Source: Streptomyces endophytica (lineage in GTDB: Bacteria > Actinomycetota > Actinomycetes > Streptomycetales > Streptomycetaceae). Taken from it: a DNA stretch of 64,000 nucleotides. The DNA lies in contig NZ_CP110636.1 of the NCBI RefSeq assembly GCF_026153355.1, forward strand, positions 5,766,001-5,830,000. The letters run 5' to 3'. Positions 16,504 to 24,326 of the stretch are shown here, one piece after another. Below the pieces are notes generated by a model, which was given only the letters and a program-made list of their open reading frames with translations, was not told the origin of the DNA and searched no databases. Positions within the stretch are counted from its first letter, which is position 1. Each line of letters opens with the position of its first letter. Made by a program: the position numbers and the translations under genes.

Positions 16504-17763
16504 TCAGGTGAGCAGGGCCCGGCCGTACCAGTCCGCGGTGTCGCGGACGCCCGGCAGCGCGTAGAAGTAGCCGCCGCCGAACGGGGTGAGGTAGTCCGTC
16601 AGCGGTTCGCCGGCGAGCCGGTGCTGCACGGCCTCGAACTGGGCGGCCAGGTCGCGCTGGTAGCAGCAGAACAGCAGGCCCATGTCCAGGTTGCCGTTGC
16701 GGTCCACGCCCTGGTCGTAGTTGTACGAGCGGCGCAGGATCCGCTGGCCGTCGGTGGCCGCGGTGCGCGGGTTGGCCAGCCGGATGTGGCTGTCCAGGGG
16801 GATGACGTCGCCCTTGGGGTCGCCGGGGTAGTGCGGGGTGTCGTGTTCGTGGTCGCCGTCCAGGGGTGCCCCGGTCTCGCGGTTGCGGCCGAACATCCGC
16901 TCCTGTTCGGTCAGCGACACCCGGTCCCAGAACTCCACCAGCATGCGGATCAGCCGGACCACCTGGTAGCTGCCGCCGACCGCCCAGGCCGGTTCGCCGG
17001 AGTCCCGGCCGGCCCAGACCAGCCGGTCCATCTCCCGGGCGGACCCGGCGTCCGGATTGGCCGTGCCGTCCTTGAAGCCCATGAGGTTGCGGGGCGTGCC
17101 GGACGGACGGGGCGGGCTGCTGAAGCCGTCCAGCCGCCAGCGCACCTGCATGCCGCCCCGGGTCTGCCGGGCGATGTCCCGCAGGGCGTGCAGCACGGTG
17201 TCGGTGTCGTCGGCGCACAGTTGGAGGCTCAGATCGCCGTGGCACCACTCGGGGCGGAGGTCGTCGTCGGGGAAGGCGGGCATGGCCGTGAGGCGGCGCG
17301 GCGCCCGGCCGCGCAGTCCGAAGCGGTCGTCGAAGAGGGAGGCGCCCACGCCGACGGTCACCGTCAGCGCGCCGGCGGCCGGCCGCGGTCCGAGGATGCC
17401 GGAGTCGGTGGGCGGGCCGGTGATGCCGGGGTCCACCGGTGTGCCGCCGTCGGTCAGGGCACGGGCCCGGGCGGTGAGGGTGCGCAGCAGCTCGGCGAGC
17501 TCCCGGCGGTCTCCGGCCGTGACGTCGAACGCGGTGAAGGCCGTGACCCGGCGGGGCGCGGTGAGCACCGAGGACTGGTGCGGCCCGTGGAAGGGCACCG
17601 GCGGTGCGGCCGAGGTCCCGAGGGCGGGGCCGGGTACCGGTACCGTGCCGCCGGTCCCCGGTGAGCCCTGCGCGGGCGCCGCGCCGCCGGCCGCCAGTCC
17701 GGCCCCGGCGAGGGCCGCGCCCCGCAGGAATCCCCGTCTGCCGACTCCGTTCACGCCACTCAT
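16504..17763 (-). CDS. efeB: EfeB-like Dyp-type peroxidase / deferrochelatase, Tat-exported
   Basis: A 419-residue heme enzyme from ATG 17763. The N-terminus carries a twin-arginine signal (RRGFLRGAALAGAGLAAGG). Dyp landmarks include GFKDGTANPD (the GXXDG region), the heme-proximal HIRLANPRTA region, and RRSYNYDQG. EfeB works with EfeO in ferrous-iron uptake or removes iron from heme outside the membrane. It starts four bases after the efeO stop, so the pair is an operon in the order efeO-efeB. No efeU permease gene lies in the neighbourhood. Length is normal. Confidence 0.92.
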   Translation of the reverse strand: MSGVNGVGRRGFLRGAALAGAGLAAGGAAPAQGSPGTGGTVPVPGPALGTSAAPPVPFHGPHQSSVLTAPRRVTAFTAFDVTAGDRRELAELLRTLTARARALTDGGTPVDPGITGPPTDSGILGPRPAAGALTVTVGVGASLFDDRFGLRGRAPRRLTAMPAFPDDDLRPEWCHGDLSLQLCADDTDTVLHALRDIARQTRGGMQVRWRLDGFSSPPRPSGTPRNLMGFKDGTANPDAGSAREMDRLVWAGRDSGEPAWAVGGSYQVVRLIRMLVEFWDRVSLTEQERMFGRNRETGAPLDGDHEHDTPHYPGDPKGDVIPLDSHIRLANPRTAATDGQRILRRSYNYDQGVDRNGNLDMGLLFCCYQRDLAAQFEAVQHRLAGEPLTDYLTPFGGGYFYALPGVRDTADWYGRALLT

Positions 17764-17767
17764 CCGC

Positions 17768-18958
17768 TCACACCGTTCTGCGCGCGTCGCACAGCGTCGC
17801 CACCGACGCCAGCCGTTCCACCAGGTCTCCCAGCACCGCGTCGGTACGCTCGCGCTGCCGGCGGTCGAGCCGGTCCAGCGGCGTCCAGCGCCCGTCCCGC
17901 CGGAAACCGTCGAGCAGGTCCTGCGCCCGGTCCAACTTCCGCTCCAGCACGGGAAGTTCGGGATACCGGGTGACGAGCAGATGGCGCAGCCGGGCGAGCA
18001 CCGCACGGGTGCCGTCGAGGTTGGCGCGGGCGGTGGCGAGGTTGCTGCCACTGCCGTAGTCGGTCCGCCCGGTGAGCTCGAACTGGAGGGTGTTCTCCAG
18101 GATCTCGTGGGCCCGCAGGCCGAGGTCCGCCGGTTCCATCCGGGCCTCGGTCCAGTCGTCCCGCAGCGCCTTGACGGCGTCGGCGAGTGCGGTGGCCGGG
18201 CCGCGCAGGGAGGTGGTGGACCGCCCGTGCCACAGCCCGTACTCGATCCGGTGGAAGCCGGTGAAGGCCGGGTCCCGGACGCCGCCCGGCAGGCCGGCGG
18301 TGGTGCCGTTGATCTTCCCGTCCGCGTCGCCGAACGCCCCGTAGGCCGCGCCCAGCCGCTCGTAGGCGAGGTGCGCGGACAGCCAGGCGTCCTCCACCGC
18401 GGCGCGGTCGCCGTCCGCCAGGGCGTCCCGCAGGCGTCCGGTCCGGCCGACGAGGCCGTCCAGGCCCCGGCCGACCCACTTCTGGTAGGCGAGCGCCGCG
18501 GGGATCAGGTCGTGCTCGGTGACCGGGGCCGCCGCCGGGCCGGCCGGGCCGCCGCCGGTGATCCGCGCCGTCGGTCCGGTGACCGCGTGCGTGTCGTCCG
18601 GCAGGCACATGAAGGCGTACGCGCCCCGGCCCAGCCGGATCCGCAACCGGCGTGTGGTGCCGGGCCCGATGCCCTCCACCTCGCCGTAGACGGAGCCGTC
18701 GGCGGGGTTCTTGAGGTAGACCTCGGCGGCGGTGTCGGAGGTGTTGTGCAGATCGAAGACCTGGAGTCCGGGGTGCGGGTGCTGCCATCCGCGGCCGCAC
18801 CTGCTGGGCGACACCTCGATGCCGGTGTGCGGCAGCCCGTCCGGCGCGGCCCGCCCCGCCTCCGCGTCGTCCGCCCCACCGGTCAGCAACAGCCCGGCCA
18901 GCAGCCCCCCGGCCACGAGCACAGCACCGACGGCGCCGGTCCGAACGGTGGCACGCAT
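17768..18958 (-). CDS. efeO: EfeO-like iron-binding lipoprotein or secreted protein (cupredoxin + M75 domain)
   Basis: About 396 residues from ATG 18958 (MRATVRTGAVGAVLVAGGLL); the frame is open to 19024 through a repetitive Asp/Arg/His stretch that is unlikely to be translated. An N-terminal hydrophobic segment is followed by an EfeO cupredoxin-like domain (IEVSPSRCGRGW, VFDLHNTS, AYAFMCLPDDTHA) and the peptidase-M75 imelysin domain with FHRIEYGLWHG, whose HxxE metal site is intact. It binds ferrous or ferric iron outside the cell and hands it on. First gene of the efeOB unit. Confidence 0.9.
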   Translation of the reverse strand: MRATVRTGAVGAVLVAGGLLAGLLLTGGADDAEAGRAAPDGLPHTGIEVSPSRCGRGWQHPHPGLQVFDLHNTSDTAAEVYLKNPADGSVYGEVEGIGPGTTRRLRIRLGRGAYAFMCLPDDTHAVTGPTARITGGGPAGPAAAPVTEHDLIPAALAYQKWVGRGLDGLVGRTGRLRDALADGDRAAVEDAWLSAHLAYERLGAAYGAFGDADGKINGTTAGLPGGVRDPAFTGFHRIEYGLWHGRSTTSLRGPATALADAVKALRDDWTEARMEPADLGLRAHEILENTLQFELTGRTDYGSGSNLATARANLDGTRAVLARLRHLLVTRYPELPVLERKLDRAQDLLDGFRRDGRWTPLDRLDRRQRERTDAVLGDLVERLASVATLCDARRTV

Positions 18959-19236
18959 GCTGCTCCTGGCCTTGTCGTGGTCGTGGTCCCGGTCCCGGTC
19001 CCGTCCCGGGGACCCCGGCGCCACCCGGCCGGATCTCTTCGCCGCCGGACACCGCCGGCCTCCATGCTAGGCAGCGCCCCGCCTCCGAACACCCCTTCCC
19101 CCGCACCGAGTCCGAGAGTTTCCCGGCAGTTCACCGCGCCGCTACGACCTGCGGGGGCCGGCGCTCCGGTCGCCGCGGCCAACTGAACGCGACGGTGGCC
19201 GCGCCCGGACCGCATCCGGCCGGCCGAGCGGGCAGG
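18959..19236. other. 278-bp intergenic region upstream of efeO
   Basis: Contains a purely repetitive stretch (GTCGTGGTCGTGGTCCCGG type, about 18973-19010), then GC-rich DNA up to the stop of the XRE gene. No convincing iron-regulator box (DmdR/IdeR 19-bp palindrome) could be recognised by eye, and no terminator. The efeOB promoter should lie here. Confidence 0.4.
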
Positions 19237-20088
19237 TCAGCCGGGAACCCCCATGCGCTGTGTGCCGACGACCGACAGCAGCCGCAGTGCCTCCTCCGAC
19301 GGTGAGCCGGGGGCGGCGGTGTAGAGGATGACGCGCTGGTCCCGGTCGGCGATGTCCAGGACGTCGCAGCGGACGGCCACCGGGCCGACGAGGGGGTGCC
19401 CGAAGGTCTTGCAGAGGGTGGGGCGGTCGGTGACGTCGTGCGCGGCCCAGAGTCGGGCGAACTCCGCGCTGCCGGCGAGGAGTTCCTCGACCAGGCCGGT
19501 CACCTCCGGGTCGTGGGGATAGCGGGCCGCGGCGGCACGCAGGTGCTGGGCCGAGGTCCGGGCGAACTCGTCCGCGTCCGAGACGCCGTACAGCCGCCGC
19601 CGGTCCCGGTGGGGGCCGAGGAAGGCACGCCGGATCAGGTTGCGGTCCCGGCGCGCGAGGGCGGAGAAGTCCTCCATCAGCGCCGCGGCCAGGTCGTTCC
19701 AGGCGATGACCTCGTACGTCGCCGATATCACCAGGGCCGCGGCCTCCGGCAGCCGGTGCAGCAGCTCGACGATGCTCTGCCGCACCTCCCGCGAGGGCCC
19801 GGGCGGGGGTCCGGGCGGGGCACCGGCGAGGTGGTGCAGGTGGTCGCGCTCGGCGTCCGACAGGCGCAGCGCGCGGGCGAGTTGGGCCAGCACCTCGCGG
19901 GAGGGGTGCGGGGCACGGGCCTGCTCCAGGCGCGCGTAGTACTCGGTCGAGATGAACGCCAGCTGTGCCACCTCCTCGCGGCGCAGCCCCGGGGTACGGC
20001 GCCGCGGCCCCGCCGGGAGCCCCACGTCGGCGGGGGTGATGCGCTCGCGTCTGCTGCGCAGGAAGCTGGCCAGTTCTCGTCGGTCCAT
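19237..20088 (-). CDS. XRE-family regulator with MmyB-type ligand domain
   Basis: A 283-residue transcription factor from ATG 20088. The helix-turn-helix spans about residues 5-75 with the characteristic ADVGLPAGPRRRTPGLRREE and VAQLAFISTEYYARLEQ; the C-terminal part (ISATYEVIAWNDLAAALM and the later DDP/AH-DV segments) is the MmyB-like domain that may bind a lipid or small ligand. It is divergent from an SDR gene 87 bases away. In this family the regulator normally controls the divergent oxidoreductase, which is the likely job here. Confidence 0.88.
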   Translation of the reverse strand: MDRRELASFLRSRRERITPADVGLPAGPRRRTPGLRREEVAQLAFISTEYYARLEQARAPHPSREVLAQLARALRLSDAERDHLHHLAGAPPGPPPGPSREVRQSIVELLHRLPEAAALVISATYEVIAWNDLAAALMEDFSALARRDRNLIRRAFLGPHRDRRRLYGVSDADEFARTSAQHLRAAAARYPHDPEVTGLVEELLAGSAEFARLWAAHDVTDRPTLCKTFGHPLVGPVAVRCDVLDIADRDQRVILYTAAPGSPSEEALRLLSVVGTQRMGVPG

Positions 20089-20175
20089 CTCCCCAGTCTG
20101 CGGGGGCACCGCGAGGCCCAGCCAGGTACTGCCGGTGCCTGGATGAGCGGGGCGGCCGGCCCCAGGCTCGTCGGC
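20089..20175. promoter_or_regulatory. Divergent promoter region between the XRE regulator and the SDR gene
   Basis: The two start codons are back to back with 87 bases between them, which must hold both promoters and presumably the operator of the XRE protein. No clear palindrome was resolved. Confidence 0.5.
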
Positions 20176-21009
20176 ATGAACCACACACCGATCACCACCA
20201 CGGCCTCGGAGCACGCGACGGCTCCGGAACCCTCCGGAACCTCCGGCGCCTCCGGCCTGCTCGCCGGCAAGGTCGCCTTCCTCACCGGTGCCGGTCGCGG
20301 CATCGGCGCGGCGGCGGCCCGGCTGTTCGCCCGGGAAGGCGCCCGGGTGCTCCTCGCGGCCCGTACGGAGAGCCAGCTCGCGGCGGTCACCGAGGAGATC
20401 CGGGCAGCCGGCGGCACCGCGGAGTACGCGGTGTGCGACCTGGCCGACCCGGCGAGCGTCCGGGCCGCCGTCGACCGGTCCGTCGAGCTCTACGGCCGGC
20501 TCGACGTGGCCTTCAACAACGGCGCGACGGGCCAGCCGCCCGGCCCGATGGACCAGTTGTCGGAGGCCGACTTCGACCAGGTCTGCGCCGTCAACCTCAA
20601 GGGCCCGTGGCTGGCCATGAACGCCGAGGTCGCCGCCATCCGCGCCACCGCGCGGCGCGGGGCGATCGTCAACACCTCCAGCGTCGGCGCCCTGATGGCC
20701 AACCCCTGGCTGCCCGCCTACGGGGCGGCGAAGCGGGCGGTGAACAGCCTCACCGCCTCGGCGGCCGCCACCTACGGCCCGGAGGACATCCGCGTCAACG
20801 CCATCGCGCCCGGCACCACCCTCACCGAGATGCTGCACGAATGGGACGAGAAAACCCCCGGCATCATCGATCAGCTCAACGCCCGGACCCCGCTGGGCCG
20901 CGCCGCCGACCCGGAGGAGATCGCCCAGGCCGCCGCCTGGCTGCTCAGCGACCGCTCCTCCTACGTCACGGGCACGGTCCTCCGGGTCGACGGCGGCATG
21001 CGGGCCTGA
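20176..21009 (+). CDS. Short-chain dehydrogenase/reductase (SDR)
   Basis: A 277-residue NAD(P)-dependent enzyme from ATG 20176. After a 28-residue Thr/Ser/Ala-rich leader, the Rossmann motif FLTGAGRGIGAAAARLF, the NNGA-type motif (VAFNNGATG), the catalytic Ser in VNTSSVGAL and YGAAKRAV (Tyr-x3-Lys) are in place, and the C-terminus reads TGTVLRVDGG. Such classical SDRs reduce or oxidise alcohol/ketone substrates; the specific one is unknown. It is the probable target of the divergent XRE regulator. Confidence 0.92.
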   Translation: MNHTPITTTASEHATAPEPSGTSGASGLLAGKVAFLTGAGRGIGAAAARLFAREGARVLLAARTESQLAAVTEEIRAAGGTAEYAVCDLADPASVRAAVDRSVELYGRLDVAFNNGATGQPPGPMDQLSEADFDQVCAVNLKGPWLAMNAEVAAIRATARRGAIVNTSSVGALMANPWLPAYGAAKRAVNSLTASAAATYGPEDIRVNAIAPGTTLTEMLHEWDEKTPGIIDQLNARTPLGRAADPEEIAQAAAWLLSDRSSYVTGTVLRVDGGMRA

Positions 21010-21053
21010 GCCGGCACGGCGTCCTGGCGCCCGCTGCGGGGAGCACCCACCCG

Positions 21054-21440
21054 TCAGGCCACGCGCCGGCGGGTGCCGGTCTTGGCGGAGAGCCTGATCG
21101 CGTCGAGAAGGCGGTGCAGCCGCAGTCCGGTGGCGAAGTCCGGAACCGCGCGTGAGCCGGTGCGCGGGTCGCGGGCCTGGATACCTGCCGGCCCGTTGGC
21201 TCCGGCCGAGACATCGACCAGATCTCCCTCCGTACCCGAGATGTCCAGCCGGGTCGCATGCCGCCGAGCACCCAGCCTTCACTCGACGGTGTAGGCACCG
21301 ATCCGCCGTGGCAGGTCCGTGCCGTTCTCCCTCGCCTGCCCGCCTCCCCCGCACACGGTCACCCGTACGTGATGCCATCCGGTACAACCCGGCCGATCTC
21401 CGGTCCCGCGTATCCGTCCAGCAGCGCGAACGATGACACC
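21054..21440 (-). pseudogene. Gfo/Idh/MocA oxidoreductase remnant at the edge of the toxin island
   Basis: Reading leftward from about 21278 to the stop at 21054, the sequence encodes RLDISGTEGDLVDVSAGAN followed by QARDPRTGSRAVPDFATGL and RLHRLLDAIRLSAKTGTRR. The GTEGDL and VPDFxTxxRLHRLLDAI segments are those of the C-terminal domain of Gfo/Idh/MocA sugar or inositol dehydrogenases, but the roughly 50-60 residues normally between them are missing and there is an in-frame stop at 21279-21281. Further upstream a short open stretch (FALLDGYAGPEIGRVVPDG) may be another fragment that I cannot assign. No NAD-binding N-terminus remains. Confidence 0.65.
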
Positions 21441-21635
21441 GCCCGGCAGACCGGGAAACCGGCATCAGCCGCCGCACCCGGGCCCCGGCTCGCGCGGCGA
21501 CCTGCGAAGCGCGATGAGAGGCCACGGCCGAAGATGGCTGGTCATCAAGGAGCGGGGCTCATACCTGCCTTGAGGAACCGTCACCAGAGATGAGAGCGTC
21601 TTCCCGTCGAAGTTGATCAAGGGGGGCGTGTTCGC
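21441..21635. other. Non-coding stretch leading into the toxin gene
   Basis: No gene could be supported here. GC content falls towards the toxin start. An AAGGGGGG ribosome site lies about ten bases before ATG 21636. No tRNA, attachment-site repeat or transposase fragment was recognised. Confidence 0.4.
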
Positions 21636-23345
21636 ATGGGTGTTGTGCTGCCGGGTTGGGCGGATGAGATCCTCGACATCATCGGCGTGTCGTGGCCGAA
21701 CGTGGACGAGGACGACTACCGCGACATGGCCGACGCCCTGCGGGAGTTCGCCGACGACATAGACGGTGGCGCGAACGAGGCACATCAGGCCATCCAGAGC
21801 TTTGTGGGTTCGGCAGGCGGCTCCCTTGGGGTGGAGGCGCTCAATGCCCATTGGGGCAAGATCAACGGCAAGCATCTGAAAGGGCTGGCCGATTGCGGGC
21901 GCTTAGCCGCGACAGCCATGGATGCTGTCGCCTTGCTCATCGAGGGCGCCAAGCTCGGCGCCATCGTTCAACTCGGCATCCTTGCTGCCGAAGTGGTAGC
22001 GGCACAGGCCGCGGCGCCCTTCACGTTCGGCCTGTCGGAGCTGGGAGCGTTGGCGGGCACCCAGGCGACGCGTCTCGCCGTGCGCAAGATCATCAAAGAG
22101 GTCTGCCAGCAGGTTGTCGAGCAGATCGTCAGCGTCGCTTTGACACCGATCGAGGAAGCACTGGGCGCAATGGTCGGCGACCTGGTGGTCCAGCTTGGGG
22201 CCAATGCGCTCGGAGTGCAGAAAGGCGTCGATCTCGGTCATGCGGCTCAGGCCGGCAAGGACGCCGGGAAGTCCGCCGCTGCCGGCATGCAGCTGCTGAG
22301 TGCCGAGGGCAGCAGCAGTGGTGGAGGAAGTGGTGGAGGAGCCGGCGGTAGCGGCGGCTTCACCTTCGACCCTGATGCTCACGACAACGTGGTCGACGTT
22401 CTCAAGCGCGCCGGCGGAACCTTTCGCGACAAGGGTGGCAGCAAGATCGGGCGGGCCAGGAGCCACCACGAGCGCACCCGCGGTAAGGACGTCATCGCCA
22501 ATGCCGCCGCCCCAATGATCGACAAGGTCATGGATGGACTCGGTGACGGCGTCAAGCGGACGGCGAAACATCTTGACGAGAAAATGGTCGGCGGCGTCAA
22601 GAAGATGAAACTGAATCACCGCGAAAATGATGACAGTATCGCAACCGAGATTCAGAGCATTGGCAAGAAGTCGCACGGTAACGCGCCGACTTACCATGTG
22701 GATGACCACGGGAAAGTTACTCGCCTCACCACCGCCGGACATCAAGATCTCACCGATGAGGACCGGAGTCGCCTCACCCCTATCGGACTTCAGGGGGACG
22801 ACCACGTTCCCAGGAGAGTTGCAGGTAATTACCCGCTACCCAAGGAGCGCACGAAGAAGCCCTCGCAGCAGGTGCCCTTCGGCAGCACGGATCTGTCCCA
22901 GGCCACACAGTTGGCACGACACGCCAACACCGGAAAACGCGACCGGAAGACCAAACAACCAGAGAAGGGGGACTACGGCAATAAATCCGGCAGCAAGTTC
23001 TCGAGCCGGAACTATGCTGCGGCGCGGCATGGCGAGCGGGGCGCTGATGATGAGTTCATACTTGTCGGCCGCAGTGTGTTCACGACGGGCATGCACTCGG
23101 AACGTCAGGTCGGCATACCATTCCTCGACGCGAAACATGCAGGGGGGATGACCGAGCTTTACACGGAACGCGCACCCTGCACGAAAAGCCCTGGTTCTGC
23201 AGACTGCAGTGCCTGGATGTCAGAGCATCTGCCGGATGCAAAGGTCTCGCACTCCGTCGAATATGGCGACACCCCGGAGTCCAAGAAAAAGGGCAACGAT
23301 GAAATGGAGAAATACCTCAACAGCATCAACCGCCGCAAGAGGTAG
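21636..23345 (+). CDS. WXG100-type polymorphic toxin with C-terminal nucleic-acid deaminase-like domain
   Basis: A 569-residue protein from ATG 21636. Residues 1-200 form the alpha-helical WXG100-like/ESX secretion head (MGVVLPGWADEILDIIGVSWP, then Ala-rich helices), residues 228-245 are a Gly/Ser linker, and a charged, probably flexible middle follows. The last 100 residues carry a zinc-deaminase signature: H487-S-E489 in GMHSERQ, then P514-C515 and C524 in ERAPC...DCSAWM, ending PDAKVSHSVEYGDTPESK. Such toxins are exported by type VII secretion and deaminate nucleotides or nucleic acid of competitors; closest known groups are the XOO_2897/DddA-related families. Codon use is less GC-biased than in neighbours, suggesting transfer. 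A SUKH immunity gene follows. Confidence 0.85.
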   Translation: MGVVLPGWADEILDIIGVSWPNVDEDDYRDMADALREFADDIDGGANEAHQAIQSFVGSAGGSLGVEALNAHWGKINGKHLKGLADCGRLAATAMDAVALLIEGAKLGAIVQLGILAAEVVAAQAAAPFTFGLSELGALAGTQATRLAVRKIIKEVCQQVVEQIVSVALTPIEEALGAMVGDLVVQLGANALGVQKGVDLGHAAQAGKDAGKSAAAGMQLLSAEGSSSGGGSGGGAGGSGGFTFDPDAHDNVVDVLKRAGGTFRDKGGSKIGRARSHHERTRGKDVIANAAAPMIDKVMDGLGDGVKRTAKHLDEKMVGGVKKMKLNHRENDDSIATEIQSIGKKSHGNAPTYHVDDHGKVTRLTTAGHQDLTDEDRSRLTPIGLQGDDHVPRRVAGNYPLPKERTKKPSQQVPFGSTDLSQATQLARHANTGKRDRKTKQPEKGDYGNKSGSKFSSRNYAAARHGERGADDEFILVGRSVFTTGMHSERQVGIPFLDAKHAGGMTELYTERAPCTKSPGSADCSAWMSEHLPDAKVSHSVEYGDTPESKKKGNDEMEKYLNSINRRKR

Positions 23346-23420
23346 CGATTGACTCCAAGAAGCAGCTTCCGATAGCCTCGCAGGCGTTATCGCATCTTTT
23401 CGTTTTCGTTAGGACGGACC

Positions 23421-24050
23421 ATGCCTCAGCTCGTCGACCGCTCGATGATGGAATCGACATTCTCTCCGGAGAAGCTGGTAACGCCTGAGGAGGGCAGCCT
23501 TCCGGCGGAACTCAACGGGGCGGCTCGTTCGCTTCTGGTCAACGTCGGCCTTCCGGATGAGCGAAGTTCCTTCTTTGCGATGGACGGAGGATTCTTCGAG
23601 GGGGAATCGCCCAACAGGTTTCGCCGATGCTCGGAACTCAGTTACTTTTCTGAATACGAGGACATGCCGAAAGGCTGGGAGAATTGGCTGATTCTCGGCG
23701 AGATTCATTCCGACGTTGTTGCTCTGGATCCCGTCTCCGGGGCCGTCTACAGCCTCCCGGATGGCGAGTACAAGGCGTGCCCGCTGAACCGGAGTCTCGA
23801 TTCCTTCCTCTTCTTCCTCTACCTCCTCGAAATTGAGCGTCCTCATTACGACTTCAGGGTGTCAGATGAACTGCCCGACCCAGAGGGCGTTGCCGGAACC
23901 CTTCGGGAGCGAATGGCGGGTGCTGACCCGCTCCCCTTCGAAGGGGTGGAGCCCGCCTGGTCGGAGGGGTTCGACTGGGAGGCTGAGGACGCACCTCGCT
24001 TGCCCACCTGGGAGTGTGTTCTGTGGGATGTGCACGAGACGGTCGGGTAA
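23421..24050 (+). CDS. SUKH-4-like immunity protein
   Basis: A 209-residue acidic cytoplasmic protein from ATG 23421 (AGGACGG upstream), 75 bases after the toxin. Features of the SUKH superfamily are FFAMDGGFFEGE, SYFSEYEDMPKGWENWLILGEI, VVALDPVSGAVYSLPDGE and NRSLDSFLFFLYLL; the glycine-containing strand and the FxxS-type helix are in order. SUKH proteins bind and block toxins of polymorphic systems, often nucleases or deaminases. Position directly downstream makes it the cognate antitoxin. AT content is raised as in the toxin gene. Confidence 0.82.
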   Translation: MPQLVDRSMMESTFSPEKLVTPEEGSLPAELNGAARSLLVNVGLPDERSSFFAMDGGFFEGESPNRFRRCSELSYFSEYEDMPKGWENWLILGEIHSDVVALDPVSGAVYSLPDGEYKACPLNRSLDSFLFFLYLLEIERPHYDFRVSDELPDPEGVAGTLRERMAGADPLPFEGVEPAWSEGFDWEAEDAPRLPTWECVLWDVHETVG

Positions 24051-24170
24051 GTCATGAAGTGATCCATGCCAGTCACGTGACCGAGAAGCGCTGCACCGAG
24101 GTAGCCCCATACACGCTACGACGGAACTGCTGCGCCGGCCGCCGCGTCCGGCGTCCCGGCAGAGATGAAC

Positions 24171-24201
24171 AGGCCCGTAACAGCGAAAGGGTGACGGGCC
24201 T
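24171..24201 (+). terminator. Hairpin after the immunity gene
   Basis: AGGCCCGT (24171-24178) pairs exactly with ACGGGCCT (24194-24201) around a 15-base loop, and TT follows. It lies 120 bases past the immunity gene and before the next gene, so the toxin-immunity pair may be transcribed separately from the downstream pair. Confidence 0.55.
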
Positions 24202-24326
24202 TCAAAGTGGCCGATTTGTGCGGCACTGTACGCTAAGGGCGTCTCACTTTATGTGAATCAATGTGACAGCAAGCCCTTAAGGCTCGCCTGACTTGACTGC
24301 TTTGGGTCGATTTTGAGGAGTTCTCC

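Noticed and set aside
14198..17248. A 1016-codon leftward frame covering the phosphoesterase and part of efeB
   Set aside because: Arg/Pro/Gly-rich shadow in the wrong frame; the real genes on the same strand explain the DNA.
20966..21298. A 110-codon leftward frame after the SDR gene
   Set aside because: It is in a different frame from the Gfo/Idh/MocA-like fragments that explain this DNA, and is Arg/Pro-rich without motifs.
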